A DNA stretch of 11,001 nucleotides from an uncultured Clostridia bacterium. GTDB taxonomy: Bacteria; Bacillota; Clostridia; Oscillospirales; Ruminococcaceae. The notes under the pieces are model-generated. The model ran no database searches and was not told the DNA's origin. It was given only the letters and a program-made list of their open reading frames with translations. The stretch is from the NCBI GenBank assembly GCA_947630315.1, contig CANRHA010000042.1, positions 1 to 11,001 on the forward strand, in the 5' to 3' direction. Of this stretch, positions 1-6,417 are shown piece by piece. Position numbers and translations under genes: made by a program. Every line of letters starts with the position of its first letter. The stretch's first letter is position 1.

Positions 1-393
1 CATATTGAATCCGATCTTGTTGCCAAGCCTGCTGTAAAGCTCCCGACCGCGGAAAGTTTCGGTCTTACTCCCGCTAAAGAAGAACGGCTGTCTGAGATCA
101 TCGCCGAAATCAACAGCCGAATGGGAAAGAATTATGACAACGATGTTGCGGTAAAGGCTATGCTTCAGATTCGCGATATTCTTCTGAAGTCGGAAAAGCT
201 TAAAACCAGCGCCAAAAACAACACGGTCAAAGACTTTGAGTTTTCATATTTTGACGACATCGATGACGCACTGATCGAGGGGCTTTCGCAGAATCAGGAC
301 TTCTTCTCGCTGCTGCTAAGTGATGACAACGTCAAGAAGCAGGTGCTGGGGATATTTACGGAAGAGATTTATAAGAGCCTGAAGAATGCATAG
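1..393 (+). CDS. hsdR: Type I restriction enzyme R subunit, C-terminal end (partial)
   Basis: The reading frame is open from base 1 to a TAG at 391-393, giving the last 130 residues of a protein that starts outside the window. An internal ATG at 121 is not the true start, because the frame is open and protein-like before it (a stretch reading FGLTPAKEERLSEII). The C-terminal pattern, with acidic helical segments, LLLSDDNVKKQVLGIF and a final EEIYKSLKN, resembles the C-terminal helical domain of HsdR. HsdR is the ATP-dependent translocase/nuclease subunit of type I restriction-modification complexes, and this domain docks it to the methylase core. Motor and nuclease domains are not visible here. 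If the call is right, hsdM and hsdS should lie to the left. A different helicase-type protein with a similar tail is possible. The gene ends before a hairpin terminator at 575-607. Confidence 0.7.
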   Translation, partial: HIESDLVAKPAVKLPTAESFGLTPAKEERLSEIIAEINSRMGKNYDNDVAVKAMLQIRDILLKSEKLKTSAKNNTVKDFEFSYFDDIDDALIEGLSQNQDFFSLLLSDDNVKKQVLGIFTEEIYKSLKNA

Positions 394-709
394 CGGAAGG
401 AAAGGCAGATGTTATACTTGGAGCTCCATTTTGTGATTCTGAAATGAATGTTCAACTGATTGAAGATTTTTATATTGTTAATGACTGATAAAAAGTTATT
501 CGAGCAAGCAAAGCTATTGAGGGTTGGGTAATCGCCAAGCGATTGCGTTATAAAAGTATCTATTGCAAAATAAAGCACGGAGTACCAGATAATCTGATAC
601 TTCGTGCCTTTTACTTGCCAAATTCCGCTTGACGGTGCCTTAAATTGATTTTTTATTGAAAACTTCTTTATGGACATCCGACATTATCCCGGGCGTTTTT
701 ATATTCAAT
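394..709. other. AT-rich gene-free stretch between hsdR and cls
   Basis: This stretch separates the 3' ends of two convergent genes. It is visibly more AT-rich than the genes to its right. It holds a small perfect hairpin (AATCGC-CAA-GCGATT, 530-544), a strong bidirectional terminator (575-607), and a forward frame that is protein-like but broken by two adjacent stops (TGA 486-488, TAA 489-491). No intact gene with a start and a ribosome binding site was found on either strand. Confidence 0.6.
575..613. terminator. Bidirectional terminator between hsdR and cls
   Basis: GCACGGAGTACCAGAT (575-590) is nearly the exact reverse complement of ATCTGATACTTCGTGC (592-607), with one G-T wobble and one mismatch. 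The forward strand continues with CTTTTA. The reverse strand continues with TTTATTTTG. It therefore can end transcription from the restriction gene on the plus strand and from cardiolipin synthase on the minus strand. Confidence 0.8.
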
Positions 710-2236
710 TTACATCAGCGGCGAGAAGACTTTCAGCACCGCCTGTAACAGGCTGTAGAGCGCGCCTTTTTTCTTTATCTGTTCAACGGTTATCTCGCGG
801 CATTTTTCCTGCGTCTCCAAAAAGTCTTTTTCAACGTCCGCTACGCAGCTTGAGCGGTAGAAAAGCACGCAGTTCTCAAAGTGCAGATAGAGGCTTCTGA
901 AGTCAAAATTCGCGGTTCCGACAACGCATACCTTACCGTCCATGACAACGCTTTTTGCGTGGATAAAGCCGGGGGTGTACTCAAAAATTCTGACTCCGCT
1001 TTCCAAAAGCGTCCTGTAGTTCGATCTCGTTACCGCCATAACCGTCTTTTTATCGGGAATGTACGGCGTGATTATCCTGACGTCTACGCCGCTTTTCGCC
1101 GCGTGGCAGAGGGCGGTAGCCATCTCGTTGTCAAGAATAAGATAGGGCGTTGTCACATAAAAATGGTCTGTCGCCGAATTTATCAAGCCCATGTAGCAGA
1201 ACTCACAGGTCCTGTCGTCGGTAGAGGGGCCGTCGGCAAAGGGCTGAATAAACCCGTCGCTCTCGGCGATCTCGGTGCTCTCGTAGTCCTTGTAGTCGAT
1301 GTCGGTTTCCCCGCGCGAGAAGTGCCAGAGCTGTAAAAACGTCTCGGTCATCTTTGTGACGGCCTGCCCGGTTATCATGACCCCGGTGTCCTTCCAGTGC
1401 CCGAACCTTTCCACCTCGTTTATATATTCGTCGGCGAGGTTCACGCCGCCGGTAAAGCCTACGTTTCCGTCGATAACGAGTATTTTTCTGTGATCGCGGT
1501 AGTTTAAGAACGCGTCGAGCGAGGGCTTCATCTTGTTGAACACCGAAACCTTAAAGCCCATCTGCTGGAGCTTTTCGTCGTATTTTTTCGGGAGTTTGCT
1601 TATCGTTCCTATGTCGTCGTACATTATCCTTACGTCGACGCCCTCGGCGAGTTTTTGTGTGAGAATATCGAGGATAGAGCCGAACATCTTGCCGTCCTCA
1701 ACTATAAAATATTCAAGGAATACAAACTTTTTCGCCATAGCCAGCGCGTTCAGGACCGCCTCGAAGTATTCCTCGCCCGAGGGAAAGTACTTAGCGCTCG
1801 TGTTGCGGTATACCGGCGCGTAGGCTGTTGATTCAATGTATTTCATCTGCTTAGCGATCTGAGGGTCGGCGTATTCGATGTCGGATATGGGGTCGTCGGG
1901 GTTCGGCAGGGTATTGCGCATAAGGGTGCGGTAGCAGCGGAACCGCTTTGATATCCTTCTGCTCTGCTTTGATTTTGCAAACAGAATGTAAAGCGGCGCG
2001 CCGATAAGGGGAACCGCCATAACGAGTATGACCCAAGGCAGCTTAAAGGACGGGTTCATATTCTGACTTGAAATGTCAAGAATAATGAATACCGACACCG
2101 CCATCGTCACCGCGTAGTAGATCGAGAACCGTTCGGCGAGCGAAAACAGGAACACGCAAAGAAGAACCACCTGTAAAAGCATCAGCAAAACGGTGATGAA
2201 CATTCTGCTCTGAATTATTTTGACGATTTTTTTCAA
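710..2236 (-). CDS. cls: Cardiolipin synthase (phospholipase D family)
   Basis: This 508-residue membrane enzyme is predicted to join two phosphatidylglycerol molecules into cardiolipin and glycerol. Two hydrophobic spans lie at about residues 11-56 and a third at 64-87, the PLDc_N-type anchor. Two HxKx4D motifs follow: H249/K251/D256 (HRKILVID) and H426/K428/D433 (HAKSVVMD), each followed by the usual glycine/asparagine (GGVN, GTAN). Length and domain order are those of Firmicute ClsA-type enzymes (about 480-510 residues). The start is a TTG at 2236-2234, chosen because GGAGG (complement of 2244-2248) sits 7 nt upstream; the first ATG would be codon 12, inside the first membrane span. It is transcribed alone, divergently from the kinase-like gene, and ends toward the bidirectional terminator at 575-607. 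The family assignment is secure. The exact lipid substrates are inferred from the family. Confidence 0.93.
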   Translation of the reverse strand: MKKIVKIIQSRMFITVLLMLLQVVLLCVFLFSLAERFSIYYAVTMAVSVFIILDISSQNMNPSFKLPWVILVMAVPLIGAPLYILFAKSKQSRRISKRFRCYRTLMRNTLPNPDDPISDIEYADPQIAKQMKYIESTAYAPVYRNTSAKYFPSGEEYFEAVLNALAMAKKFVFLEYFIVEDGKMFGSILDILTQKLAEGVDVRIMYDDIGTISKLPKKYDEKLQQMGFKVSVFNKMKPSLDAFLNYRDHRKILVIDGNVGFTGGVNLADEYINEVERFGHWKDTGVMITGQAVTKMTETFLQLWHFSRGETDIDYKDYESTEIAESDGFIQPFADGPSTDDRTCEFCYMGLINSATDHFYVTTPYLILDNEMATALCHAAKSGVDVRIITPYIPDKKTVMAVTRSNYRTLLESGVRIFEYTPGFIHAKSVVMDGKVCVVGTANFDFRSLYLHFENCVLFYRSSCVADVEKDFLETQEKCREITVEQIKKKGALYSLLQAVLKVFSPLM

Positions 2237-2270
2237 ATTTCTTCCTCCCTCGATATTATCCCTTAATTTT

Positions 2271-2298
2271 ATTATACTTATTATACATCTATTGTCAA
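2271..2298 (-). promoter_or_regulatory. Sigma-A type promoter of cls
   Basis: On the minus strand a perfect TTGACA (complement of 2293-2298) and a perfect TATAAT (complement of 2271-2276) are separated by 16 bp, some 35 bp upstream of the TTG start. A second TATAAT-like sequence lies inside the spacer. Confidence 0.75.
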
Positions 2299-2318
2299 GC
2301 CCCTAAAGATGACAAAAA

Positions 2319-2339
2319 GGTTACAAGTTGGTTACAAGT
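2319..2339. repeat. Tandem 10-bp direct repeat between divergent promoters
   Basis: GGTTACAAGT occurs at 2319-2328 and again at 2330-2339, a period of 11 bp, close to one helical turn. It lies between the cls promoter (2271-2298) and the kinase-like gene promoter (2363-2391), where a regulator bound side by side on one DNA face could act on both. No regulator is identified. Confidence 0.55.
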
Positions 2340-2362
2340 CGATTAAGATTTCAAAGTAGAGG

Positions 2363-2391
2363 TTGACATTTTAACACAATGAGGATAAAAT
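2363..2391 (+). promoter_or_regulatory. Sigma-A type promoter of the kinase-like gene
   Basis: Perfect TTGACA at 2363-2368, a 17-bp spacer, then TAAAAT at 2386-2391. This is followed about 50 bp later by the ATG at 2440, with an AGGA ribosome binding site at 2429-2432. Confidence 0.8.
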
Positions 2392-2439
2392 ATACTTGAT
2401 TTTTTATGTTTAACTAAAACAAGAAAGCAGGATCGTAAT

Positions 2440-4215
2440 ATGAGCGAACACAAGACGCTGTGTATGGGCTGCATGGAGCCTCTTGACGAGGCGGGAGTAT
2501 GCCCCTACTGCGGATATGACGACGCTTCTCCTTCACAGCCGAGCTATCTGCCTCCGAAGACCGTTTTGGACGGCAGGTATATCGTCGGGAGGCTTCTTTC
2601 ATCAAACGGCGAATCTGCCCTTTATATAGGATACGACCGCACCAGCGAGGAAAAGGTATTTATCCGCGAATACATGCCTGACGCCCTTTGCTTCAGAAAC
2701 CGCGAATCGCCCGAAATAAAGGTGAGCAGCGGCAGCATAGTTCAGTATAAGAACTACATGTCCGAGTTCATCGAGCTTAATAAAGACCTTTCCCGCCTTA
2801 GGAGCGCGACCTCTCATATAGTAGCGCCGGTAGATATGTTCTCTCAGAACAACACCGCATACGTCATACTCCAGTACGCCGAGGCCGAGACCCTTAAGCA
2901 GTATCTTGCCGACAATGCCGGCGAGCTTACATGGGATCAGGTGCGAAAGCTATTTCCGCCGCTTCTGACCACGCTTGCCTGCATACATAACGCAGGCATA
3001 CTTCACCGCGGCATCTGCCTTGACAATATCCTTGTGACCGACAGGGGAGAGCTGCTTTTGACCGGCTTTGCGATCCCCGAGGTCAGAACCGTCAATACCG
3101 ATCTCGCCGCAGAGCTGTTTACAGGGTGTTCCGCGCCCGAGCAGTACGCTTCTGCCGAATGGATAGGCACCTGGACTGACGTTTACGCCGTTGCCGCGGT
3201 AATATACCGCCTGCTTACCGGCTGTATGCCTACGGAACCCATGGCGAGGGTCGGCAGCGACGATCTGCTTGAACCCGCGAAGATAAACCCGAATATCCCG
3301 GCTAATGTTTCAAAGGTGATAATGCAGGCGATGAAGCTCAACTGCAACCAGAGAATACAGACCGTCACAGATTTCGTCACCAAGCTGTTTGAGCAGCCGA
3401 GCTATATGCAAAAGCCGCCGAACGGCTCCACCCAGACTATACCTATCCACGTTCCGAAGCAGCAGCCCGAGCGCCGCAGCTCGTCTAAGAAGAAAAAGAA
3501 GAGATCCGCGGCTATAGCTAACGTTTTCATGATAATAGGCGCGATCGCCCTTATTGCAATAGTAATAGCGGCGTTTGTGATGCTTGCAAGAATGCTTCTG
3601 CCCGAAACGGGAGTAAACCCGCTCCAGACCGGCTCTACGAGCGGATATGTCCAGACTGTGCAGACGCCTCCGGGCACTACAGCTACCGAGCCTCCCGTTA
3701 CCGCCGAGCCGGAGACAACTCCCGCGGCGAGCGAAACAAAGCCCAAGGGCGATCCGTTCGTTATGCCGAACCTCATAGGCCAGAGGTACGATTCGGTTGC
3801 CGAAAACCAGATCTGGAAGGAGCGCCTCGAGTTTGAGGTGACATACGATTATTCGGACGATTACGAAAACGGCCTCATCTACGAGCAGGATATTGAGGAG
3901 GGCACGACGCTCTACCCGATACAGAAGGTAAAGATAGCGGTCAGCAAGGGATTAAAGATAGTTGAGATACCCGACTTTTACAACGAGGCCGGCGAGCGCA
4001 TGACAAAGGACGAGTATGTAGCTATCCTCGACGGACTTAATATCAAGTACGAGTGCCGCACGGTCGAGACGATAGACGAGATGAGCGGCTATGTTATGGA
4101 CGTTTACTGCTCCGAGGCGGGCGGGGGAGTCGGCGCGATGATAAATGTAGCCGAGGGAAATACCCTTTACGTCGACGTCTCCGAATTTAACCCGAATATG
4201 GGCTTCGCAGGGTGA
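2440..4215 (+). CDS. Zinc-ribbon / Ser-Thr kinase-like (predicted pseudokinase) / PASTA membrane protein
   Basis: This 591-residue protein has four parts. (a) A zinc ribbon with C8-x2-C11 and C21-x2-C24. (b) A protein kinase fold, about residues 43-315. (c) A Lys/Ser-rich stretch and one membrane span (about 357-386), then a Thr/Pro-rich linker. (d) Two PASTA-like repeats (about 439-504 and 505-583), expected outside the cell. The kinase fold keeps APE (A232-P233-E234), a TDVYAVAAVIYRLLTG helix and the Asn of the catalytic loop (N196). The catalytic residues are gone. The glycine loop reads LSSNGES. The beta-3 Lys is Arg76 (VFIREY). HRD is HRG (D to G191). DFG is replaced by TGF (208-210). 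PASTA kinases normally sense cell-wall fragments in growth control; this one probably binds or scaffolds rather than phosphorylates. It appears monocistronic. The domain call is secure; lack of activity is inferred from sequence. Confidence 0.85.
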   Translation: MSEHKTLCMGCMEPLDEAGVCPYCGYDDASPSQPSYLPPKTVLDGRYIVGRLLSSNGESALYIGYDRTSEEKVFIREYMPDALCFRNRESPEIKVSSGSIVQYKNYMSEFIELNKDLSRLRSATSHIVAPVDMFSQNNTAYVILQYAEAETLKQYLADNAGELTWDQVRKLFPPLLTTLACIHNAGILHRGICLDNILVTDRGELLLTGFAIPEVRTVNTDLAAELFTGCSAPEQYASAEWIGTWTDVYAVAAVIYRLLTGCMPTEPMARVGSDDLLEPAKINPNIPANVSKVIMQAMKLNCNQRIQTVTDFVTKLFEQPSYMQKPPNGSTQTIPIHVPKQQPERRSSSKKKKKRSAAIANVFMIIGAIALIAIVIAAFVMLARMLLPETGVNPLQTGSTSGYVQTVQTPPGTTATEPPVTAEPETTPAASETKPKGDPFVMPNLIGQRYDSVAENQIWKERLEFEVTYDYSDDYENGLIYEQDIEEGTTLYPIQKVKIAVSKGLKIVEIPDFYNEAGERMTKDEYVAILDGLNIKYECRTVETIDEMSGYVMDVYCSEAGGGVGAMINVAEGNTLYVDVSEFNPNMGFAG

Positions 4216-4230
4216 TAGTTTGGCCGGATA

Positions 4231-4250
4231 TGCGGCGAAAAAGCGCCGCA
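4231..4250 (+). other. Small hairpin after the pseudokinase gene
   Basis: TGCGGCG (4231-4237) pairs perfectly with CGCCGCA (4244-4250) around an A-rich loop, 16 nt after the stop codon. There is no T-tract, so it may protect the mRNA 3' end or work with the terminator that follows at 4275-4310. Confidence 0.5.
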
Positions 4251-4274
4251 GACGTAAATTATATACAGAAAGTT

Positions 4275-4310
4275 CACAAAAGACGTGTCGATTTTCGGCA
4301 CGTCTTTGTG
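4275..4310 (+). terminator. Hairpin terminator after the pseudokinase gene
   Basis: AAAGACGTG (4279-4287) pairs exactly with CACGTCTTT (4299-4307). The stem extends outward through CAC/GTG with one bulged A, and inward by CGA/TCG. The downstream sequence is T-rich but not a clean run, so termination may be partial. It lies just before the pfkA promoter. Confidence 0.65.
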
Positions 4311-4321
4311 TCAGTTTATTA

Positions 4322-4350
4322 TTGACTTTGCAATTTTGGTGTGATATTCT
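4322..4350 (+). promoter_or_regulatory. Promoter of pfkA
   Basis: TTGACT at 4322-4327, a 17-bp spacer and TATTCT at 4345-4350 give a near-consensus sigma-A promoter. It lies about 70 bp upstream of the pfkA ATG and just after the upstream terminator, which makes pfkA an independent unit. Confidence 0.7.
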
Positions 4351-4360
4351 AAATGTAACT

Positions 4361-4387
4361 GCGGAGGAGGTCTGCCTCGCCGCGAGG
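4361..4387 (+). other. pfkA leader with two mutually exclusive hairpins
   Basis: Near the expected 5' end of the pfkA mRNA, GCGG..GAGG (4361-4370) can pair with CCTC.CCGC (4375-4383). The same CCTCG (4375-4379) can instead pair with CGAGG (4383-4387). This is short and may be chance; no riboswitch class was recognised. Confidence 0.3.
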
Positions 4388-4421
4388 ATTTCCCGAATAT
4401 TAAGTTTGGAGGATTTAATCT

Positions 4422-5390
4422 ATGACAATCGGTATACTTACCAGCGGCGGCGACGCCCCCGGAATGAATGCTGCTATCCGTTCAGTGACGAGATCGGCGA
4501 TCTCAAGAGGTTGGAAGGTCATAGGCATCCGCAGAGGCTATCAGGGCCTCATTGAAGGAGACATGTACGAGCTTGGCGCAAGAGATGTTTCCGACATTTT
4601 GCATCGCGGCGGAACAATGCTTTACTCCGCAAGGAGCAAGGAATTTACCACCATGGCGGGGCTTGAAAAGGCGAAGAAGAACCTCGACGCAGCGGGGATA
4701 GAGTCGCTTGTTGTAATAGGCGGCGACGGCACCTACCGCGGAGCTTTGGATTTGAGCCGTCTCGGGGTAAAGTGCATAGGTCTTCCCGGAACGATAGACA
4801 ACGACATCGTCTGCACCGAGTACACCATCGGCTTTGACACCGCCCAGAATACTGCGCTCGAAATGCTTGACAAGCTCAAGGACACCGAGATGTCGCACAA
4901 CCGCTGTTCGGTTGTTGAGGTTATGGGCCGCAACGCGGGTCATATAGGCGTAAACGTAGCCGCCGCCACCGGAGCTATAGACTGCCTCACCGTTGAGATA
5001 CCCTTTGACCTCGACGATATCTGCCGCAAGATAGTTGAGCAGAAGAACGCCGGCAAGACTCACTTTGAGCTTATTGTCTGCGAGGGCATTGTCAATAAAG
5101 ACTTCACTTCCGACGATATAGCCAAGTACATAGAGGAAAAGACCGGCGTAACCTCGCGCGCAACCGTTTTGGGCCACGTTCAGAGAGGCGGTTCGCCGAC
5201 CTGCTTCGACCGCGTTATGGCCTTAAAGATGGGCTACTACGCCGTTGAGCTTTTGGCAAACGGCTATTCAAACCGCATTGTAGCGGTAAAGAACAACAAG
5301 CTTGTTGATTACGAGATCAACGAAGCTTTGAACATGCAGAAGGGATACGACGAAAAGCTCCATTCGGTGCTCAGAGTTCTTTCCATCTGA
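4422..5390 (+). CDS. pfkA: ATP-dependent 6-phosphofructokinase
   Basis: This 322-residue cytosolic enzyme phosphorylates fructose 6-phosphate to fructose 1,6-bisphosphate, the committed step of glycolysis. The length matches bacterial PfkA (about 320). Visible motifs are TSGGDAPGMNA (7-17, nucleotide binding), GGDGT (100-104), PGTIDND (122-128) with the catalytic base D126, MGR (about residues 168-170) and GHVQRGG in the C-terminal half. Gly at position 103 and Gly rather than Lys at 123 mark it as the ATP type, not the pyrophosphate-dependent type, which has Asp and Lys at these two places. The ATG follows GGAGG (4408-4412) by 9 nt. The gene has its own promoter at 4322-4350. No obvious terminator separates it from the folT riboswitch leader, so some read-through into folT is possible. 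pgk lies about 5.4 kb to the right, transcribed separately. Confidence 0.96.
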   Translation: MTIGILTSGGDAPGMNAAIRSVTRSAISRGWKVIGIRRGYQGLIEGDMYELGARDVSDILHRGGTMLYSARSKEFTTMAGLEKAKKNLDAAGIESLVVIGGDGTYRGALDLSRLGVKCIGLPGTIDNDIVCTEYTIGFDTAQNTALEMLDKLKDTEMSHNRCSVVEVMGRNAGHIGVNVAAATGAIDCLTVEIPFDLDDICRKIVEQKNAGKTHFELIVCEGIVNKDFTSDDIAKYIEEKTGVTSRATVLGHVQRGGSPTCFDRVMALKMGYYAVELLANGYSNRIVAVKNNKLVDYEINEALNMQKGYDEKLHSVLRVLSI

Positions 5391-5410
5391 TAAAAATATA
5401 TATAAATCAT

Positions 5411-5515
5411 TTAAGAGTAGGAGCCAAAGCGTGAAATAGTGACGGACAGACGGGGAGTTGCTGTCCGGACAAAACGCTTATAAAAGCTGCGGTTTTGGTT
5501 CCGCATCCCGCTTAA
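5411..5515 (+). ncRNA. Tetrahydrofolate (THF) riboswitch, class I
   Basis: This structured leader lies directly upstream of the folate transporter gene. P1 is TTAAG (5411-5415) with CTTAA (5511-5515). P2 is GGAGCCAAA (5420-5428) with TTTGGTTCC (5494-5502), 9 bp with one wobble. A long arm closes with GCGT/ACGC (5429-5432/5474-5477) and CGGACAG/CTGTCCG (5443-5449/5461-5467). A small GCTT/AAGC hairpin (5476-5487) overlaps the arm by two bases, so pairing there is tentative. The loop CGGGG (5451-5455) can form a pseudoknot with TCCCG (5506-5510). Sequence features typical of the class are GAGTAG after P1, GGGGAGTTG in the loop, and GCATCCCGCTT at the 3' end. The class is known to sense reduced folates and shut down folate uptake genes in Firmicutes. 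Class and ligand are inferred from recall of the consensus plus the downstream gene. Confidence 0.87.
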
Positions 5516-5598
5516 CGTGCATAATCAAACGCCTTTCAGGGCATTTCCTACCGCATATTAAGCAGGTATTGCTGTGTTTATTTTAAGGAGGAATTGCC

Positions 5599-6411
5599 AT
5601 GAAAGGTTTTTTCAATCTGTTCAAGCGTTCGGCGCTTGAATTAAAAAGCATACGCTGCCTGACCTTTACCGCGCTGCTTATCGCGCTTGATCTCGCAATA
5701 AAGCTCGTCACAACAATGAGGGCGAGCGACACCCTGCACATATCTTTTGCTTTTGTAGCGCTTGCCTCGGTGTCAATGCTCTACGGGCCTACCGTTGGCT
5801 TTATCGCCGGAATGATAACCGACCTGCTGGGGTATCTTATAGCGCCCTCGGGAGCCTTCGACATAAGGTTCACGCTGATAGAGGCGCTCGGCGCGATGAT
5901 CTACGGGATCTTCCTCTACAACGCCCAGAATGACCGCTGGCTTGTTCCGAGAGTTATAGCCGCGAAGACCACCGTGGTGATAATATGTAACCTCTGGCTC
6001 ACGACATGGGCTGTGGCCTCGTTAGCGGGAAAGGGCTTTCTGGCCATGTTCCCCGCAAGGGCGATAAAGAACATCATACAGCTGCCGGTGGATATAATCC
6101 TCCTCTCGCTTATTCTGCCGCTGATCTTAAAGGCGTGGCAGATGGTTCCCGGAAACAAGAGAGTCATTGATGAAAAGCTTCTGTTCTGCGACCAGAGCGT
6201 AGGCAAGGCGATGATAGCGATGACGGTTCTTATAATGATCGTCATAATAAGCCTCGGCTACGGCGTTCAGAACCTCAGCGACCAGTTCAAGGAGCTTAAG
6301 TCAACGGTCTCCTCTCAGGGCGAGCAGCTTGAGAAACTTGACGCCGAAATAGCGGAGCTTTATTCGGAGATGGGGCTTGCGCGCCCTGCTCCTGCTGAAG
6401 GCGGCGAATAA
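5599..6411 (+). CDS. folT: ECF transporter folate-specific S component, C-terminally extended
   Basis: This 270-residue membrane protein is predicted to bind folate and deliver it through a shared ECF energising module (EcfA/A'/T), which is not in this window. Residues about 20-180 form the usual six-helix S-component. They include the family-typical FDIRFTLIEALGAMIYG (87-103) and a conserved basic stretch ARAIKNIIQLP (153-163). The THF riboswitch upstream supports folate as the substrate. Unusually, the protein continues for about 90 residues: a charged linker, a seventh membrane span (about 203-222), then a heptad-like acidic/basic helix (about 226-258) that looks like a coiled coil, and a Pro/Ala-rich end. 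Typical FolT proteins are about 170-180 residues. AAGGAGG (5585-5591), 7 nt before the ATG, fixes the start. A GC-rich cloverleaf element follows immediately. Confidence 0.9.
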   Translation: MKGFFNLFKRSALELKSIRCLTFTALLIALDLAIKLVTTMRASDTLHISFAFVALASVSMLYGPTVGFIAGMITDLLGYLIAPSGAFDIRFTLIEALGAMIYGIFLYNAQNDRWLVPRVIAAKTTVVIICNLWLTTWAVASLAGKGFLAMFPARAIKNIIQLPVDIILLSLILPLILKAWQMVPGNKRVIDEKLLFCDQSVGKAMIAMTVLIMIVIISLGYGVQNLSDQFKELKSTVSSQGEQLEKLDAEIAELYSEMGLARPAPAEGGE

Positions 6412-6417
6412 ATCCGA

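Noticed and set aside
369..677. 102-residue minus-strand frame after hsdR
   Set aside because: Low-complexity AT-rich translation that crosses the terminator hairpin and the end of hsdR; no ribosome binding site.
881..1336. 151-residue plus-strand open frame
   Set aside because: It is antisense to cardiolipin synthase; no motifs, no convincing ribosome binding site.
4220..4555. 111-residue plus-strand frame after the pseudokinase gene
   Set aside because: It runs through the terminator and pfkA promoter and into the pfkA coding region in the wrong frame.
4503..5177. 224-residue minus-strand open frame
   Set aside because: It lies wholly antisense to pfkA, whose motifs are unmistakable; long antisense frames are a codon-bias artefact.
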